This document shows, piece by piece, positions 4,935 through 6,839 of a stretch of DNA of 6,839 nucleotides. The stretch covers positions 1-6,839 of the forward strand of contig MHKK01000028.1 of the NCBI GenBank assembly GCA_001818365.1. Reading direction: 5' to 3'. Source of the DNA: Candidatus Komeilibacteria bacterium RIFCSPHIGHO2_01_FULL_52_14. GTDB lineage: Bacteria; Patescibacteriota; Patescibacteriia; UBA1558; 2-01-FULL-52-15. Every line of letters starts with the position of its first letter. Position 1 is the stretch's first letter. The notes under the pieces are model-generated. The model searched no databases. It was not told the DNA's origin and worked only from the letters and a program-made list of their open reading frames with translations. The position numbers and the translations under genes were made by a program.

Positions 4935-4966
4935 TAGAGCCGTCTCAGACGGCGCTGGACAGGTTT
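4935..4966 (+). repeat. 32-bp hairpin repeat, copy B
   Basis: This is the second copy of the repeat at 4239-4270, 696 bp downstream and in the same orientation. The single difference (T for G at 4945) lies in the hairpin loop. The stem GCCGTC (4939-4944) and GACGGC (4948-4953) is unchanged. The tail here ends in TTTTT (4963-4967), so it could weakly terminate the toxin-antitoxin transcript. A 7-bp inverted pair (CGCTTTC at 4916-4922 and GAAAGCG at 4992-4998) encloses the copy. Confidence 0.85.
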
Positions 4967-5021
4967 TTGCCGTTGCTCTACGTTCAAGGTAGAAAGCGAA
5001 AATTATTAACTACCTATCATT

Positions 5022-6839
5022 ATGAAAAGAGCGATTTATCGGAGATTCCAGTCAATTTTATATATATTTCTTGTCTTTTCGGTTGCCTTGATGACAGTTC
5101 TACCGGCCTTTTCAAGGCCGGTTTTTGCAGAGGAAGCGGTTGTTTCTGATTCAACTGCACCTACGGCAGAAGCTCAGCCGTCGGAAACCGCTCCCGTTCC
5201 TGCAGTTGAGCCCGAGCCGGTAGCTGCCCCGGATCCTATTGCGGCAATGCTTTTAATCCCGAGCGGCTTACAAACAGATGGCGGCGGCGGTGAATCGATG
5301 CTCCTCAGCGGAGGAGCGCCAGATCCGCTTGGCGAATACGGCCCATCACGTGCTCCATTGAAGCCCTCGTTCAATGTAAAAGCCGAGGAAGCAACTGGTG
5401 CGCTTGTGTACTCATATCCGGTCGAAATTCCCAAGGGCCGGGCCGGTCTACAACCCGATCTGCAGCTGACCTATAACAGCTATGATACGAAGCTCGAAAA
5501 TATAATCAGCAGAGGATGGTCGTTGAGCATCCCGTCTATTGAGCGGCTTCCCAAAGCGGGCGTAGCTGAGATGTTTTCTGCGAACGATTTTACTTCATCA
5601 CTTGACGGAGAACTGGTGAATCTGTCGGGAAATCAATACGCAGCCCGCACCGAGAACGGCAATTTCACAAAATATGAATTCACGAGTAACACGTGGGTGG
5701 CGACTGACAAAAAAGGCGTCGTGTACAGTTTCGGCTTAAACGCTGCGACGCGGCAGGACGATCCAGGAGATGCGTCACGAATATTCAAGTGGATGCTCGA
5801 AAAAGTCATTGACACGAACGGCAATTACATTACGTACACGTATCAAAAGACAAACGGGCAAATATATCCGTTAGAAATCCGATACACAGGATTTGATGCC
5901 GACCCCGGCGCGTTTCGTGTTGAATTCATCTGGCAAAATCGTTCTGATGTGGTGTCAACCAGGGACAAAGGATTTGAGGTGACGACCGGCAAGCGGGTTC
6001 AAAATATTTTTGTCTACTATCAAAACGCCTGGGTGCAAAAATATACGTCTGTCTATACGACAGCAGATAATGGCACATCGAGCGCAGTTTCGTCGATCCA
6101 GAGAGAAGGCAGGGATTCGCAGGGCGTTATCACCCAGCTCCCGCTCACGACTTTTTCCTATCATTCAGCGGGAACAAAGGATTGGACGCAGGATAATAAC
6201 TACATAATTCCGGAAATCCTTGTTGGTCAATTTGGGATGGATCCCGGTACGCGCCTGGCCGATGTAAATGGTGACGGGCTGGTGGATATCTTACGCTCCT
6301 CATACCAGGGGCCGACACCGCCAGGGTATCCTGTTAATCGAGTTAACATCAACAAAGGCGATGGCACGGGCTGGCAGCTGGATCCGAATTGGGTTGTTCC
6401 GGAACGATTCTCTGTTGAAGGCGGCGGCGTATTCTATGATCAAGGCACGCGTCTTGTTGACGTGAACGGCGACGGGCTCGTTGATGTCATGCGTTCAAGT
6501 TACGACACGTTTGGCATAGATACTATTCAGCGCGTCTACATTAATACCGGTTCGGGCTGGCAACTTGATTCAAACTACCAAATTCCGACGTATTTTACGT
6601 ATGGAAACAATCGCCAGGATTACGGGGTTCGGTTTGGTGATGTGAACGGTGATGGGCTTGTGGATCTTGTACAGGGTTATTATCGAGATAGCACTTTCGT
6701 TTCACGCGTCTTTCTGAACAAAGGAGACGGCACCGGCTGGGTTCTGGATTCGAATTATGCCGTACCGGAACCTTTCTTCGTCGATTATTGGGGCGATATG
6801 GGTGTTCGGCTTGTGGACATCAATGGCGACGGTCTGGCT
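5022..6839 (+). CDS. Secreted SpvB/Rhs-type giant protein with VCBS repeats (3' end beyond window)
   Basis: An open frame of 606 codons runs to the window edge with no stop, so the C-terminus is missing. Residues 1-36 form a classic Sec signal peptide: basic start MKRAIYRR, hydrophobic core 12-29, and cleavage after VFA36. A Pro/Ala/Glu-rich linker (37-75) follows. Residues 126-171 carry the SpvB/TcdB-type N-terminal signature (GALVYSYPVEIPKGRAG, then LTYNS, then RGWSLSIP). FG-GAP/VCBS-like calcium-loop motifs D(V/I)NGDGL start at residues 414, 480, 540 and 599, about 60 residues apart. Proteins of this type usually continue into RHS/YD repeats and often end in a variable toxin domain, neither of which is visible here. 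The signal peptide implies export to the cell surface or beyond. No Shine-Dalgarno sequence precedes the ATG, and a terminator-like hairpin lies inside the signal-peptide codons. Confidence 0.9.
   Translation, partial: MKRAIYRRFQSILYIFLVFSVALMTVLPAFSRPVFAEEAVVSDSTAPTAEAQPSETAPVPAVEPEPVAAPDPIAAMLLIPSGLQTDGGGGESMLLSGGAPDPLGEYGPSRAPLKPSFNVKAEEATGALVYSYPVEIPKGRAGLQPDLQLTYNSYDTKLENIISRGWSLSIPSIERLPKAGVAEMFSANDFTSSLDGELVNLSGNQYAARTENGNFTKYEFTSNTWVATDKKGVVYSFGLNAATRQDDPGDASRIFKWMLEKVIDTNGNYITYTYQKTNGQIYPLEIRYTGFDADPGAFRVEFIWQNRSDVVSTRDKGFEVTTGKRVQNIFVYYQNAWVQKYTSVYTTADNGTSSAVSSIQREGRDSQGVITQLPLTTFSYHSAGTKDWTQDNNYIIPEILVGQFGMDPGTRLADVNGDGLVDILRSSYQGPTPPGYPVNRVNINKGDGTGWQLDPNWVVPERFSVEGGGVFYDQGTRLVDVNGDGLVDVMRSSYDTFGIDTIQRVYINTGSGWQLDSNYQIPTYFTYGNNRQDYGVRFGDVNGDGLVDLVQGYYRDSTFVSRVFLNKGDGTGWVLDSNYAVPEPFFVDYWGDMGVRLVDINGDGLA
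5103..5126 (+). terminator. Terminator-like hairpin inside the Rhs-like gene
   Basis: CCGGCCTT (5103-5110) pairs perfectly with AAGGCCGG (5114-5121) around TTC and is followed at once by TTTTT (5122-5126). It has the full form of an intrinsic terminator but lies in codons 28-35, at the end of the signal peptide. A translating ribosome would mask it, while untranslated RNA could terminate here. Confidence 0.6.

Noticed and set aside
4239..4966. Integron attC sites or a CRISPR array
   Set aside because: The repeats lack the GTT/AAC ends of attC sites, no integrase is present, and there are only two copies separated by genes rather than short spacers.
4967..5149. 60-codon plus-strand frame before the Rhs-like gene
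   Set aside because: It overlaps the signal-peptide codons of the large gene in another frame and has no start signals. The large frame has a convincing signal peptide.

Overview
The window looks like part of a small-genome bacterial chromosome. My best guess is a Patescibacteria/CPR-type lineage. This is an inference from the style of the GAPDH and cysteinyl-tRNA synthetase, the near absence of Shine-Dalgarno sequences in front of most genes, a compact AbrB/RelE toxin-antitoxin pair, and a very large secreted SpvB/Rhs-type protein. No marker gene proves it.

Left part (1-1504): two unrecognised genes point towards each other. A small basic protein (66-416, +) and a three-pass membrane protein with an outside domain (671-1426, -) both have strong Shine-Dalgarno sequences. 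They are separated by terminators that serve each strand (455-497 for +, 588-642 and probably 504-536 for -). The membrane-protein gene has a near-consensus extended -10 promoter (1476-1504) and a hairpin at its predicted mRNA 5' end.

Middle (1505-4182): a divergent promoter region leads into gap (GAPDH, 1739-2749, +) and cysS (2803-4182, +), both housekeeping genes with intact catalytic motifs. The roughly 185-nt gap leader holds a 48-codon ORF and a perfect 26-bp palindrome. A perfect 14-bp hairpin fills the gap-cysS spacer, and cysS has no Shine-Dalgarno sequence.

Right part (4183-6839): a strong Shine-Dalgarno sequence just after cysS has no gene behind it. A type II toxin-antitoxin operon follows: an AbrB/MazE-fold antitoxin (4414-4656) with a RelE/ParE-fold toxin (4663-4911), preceded by a palindromic operator. 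It is bracketed by two direct copies of a 32-bp hairpin repeat differing at one loop base. From 5022 to the window end runs an open frame of 606 codons with no stop. It encodes a signal peptide, an SpvB-like domain and four Asp-rich VCBS/FG-GAP repeats, and continues beyond the window. A terminator-like hairpin lies inside its signal-peptide coding region.

The most unusual items are the repeat-bracketed hybrid toxin-antitoxin cassette next to an orphan ribosome binding site, and the intragenic terminator at the head of the giant secreted protein gene.
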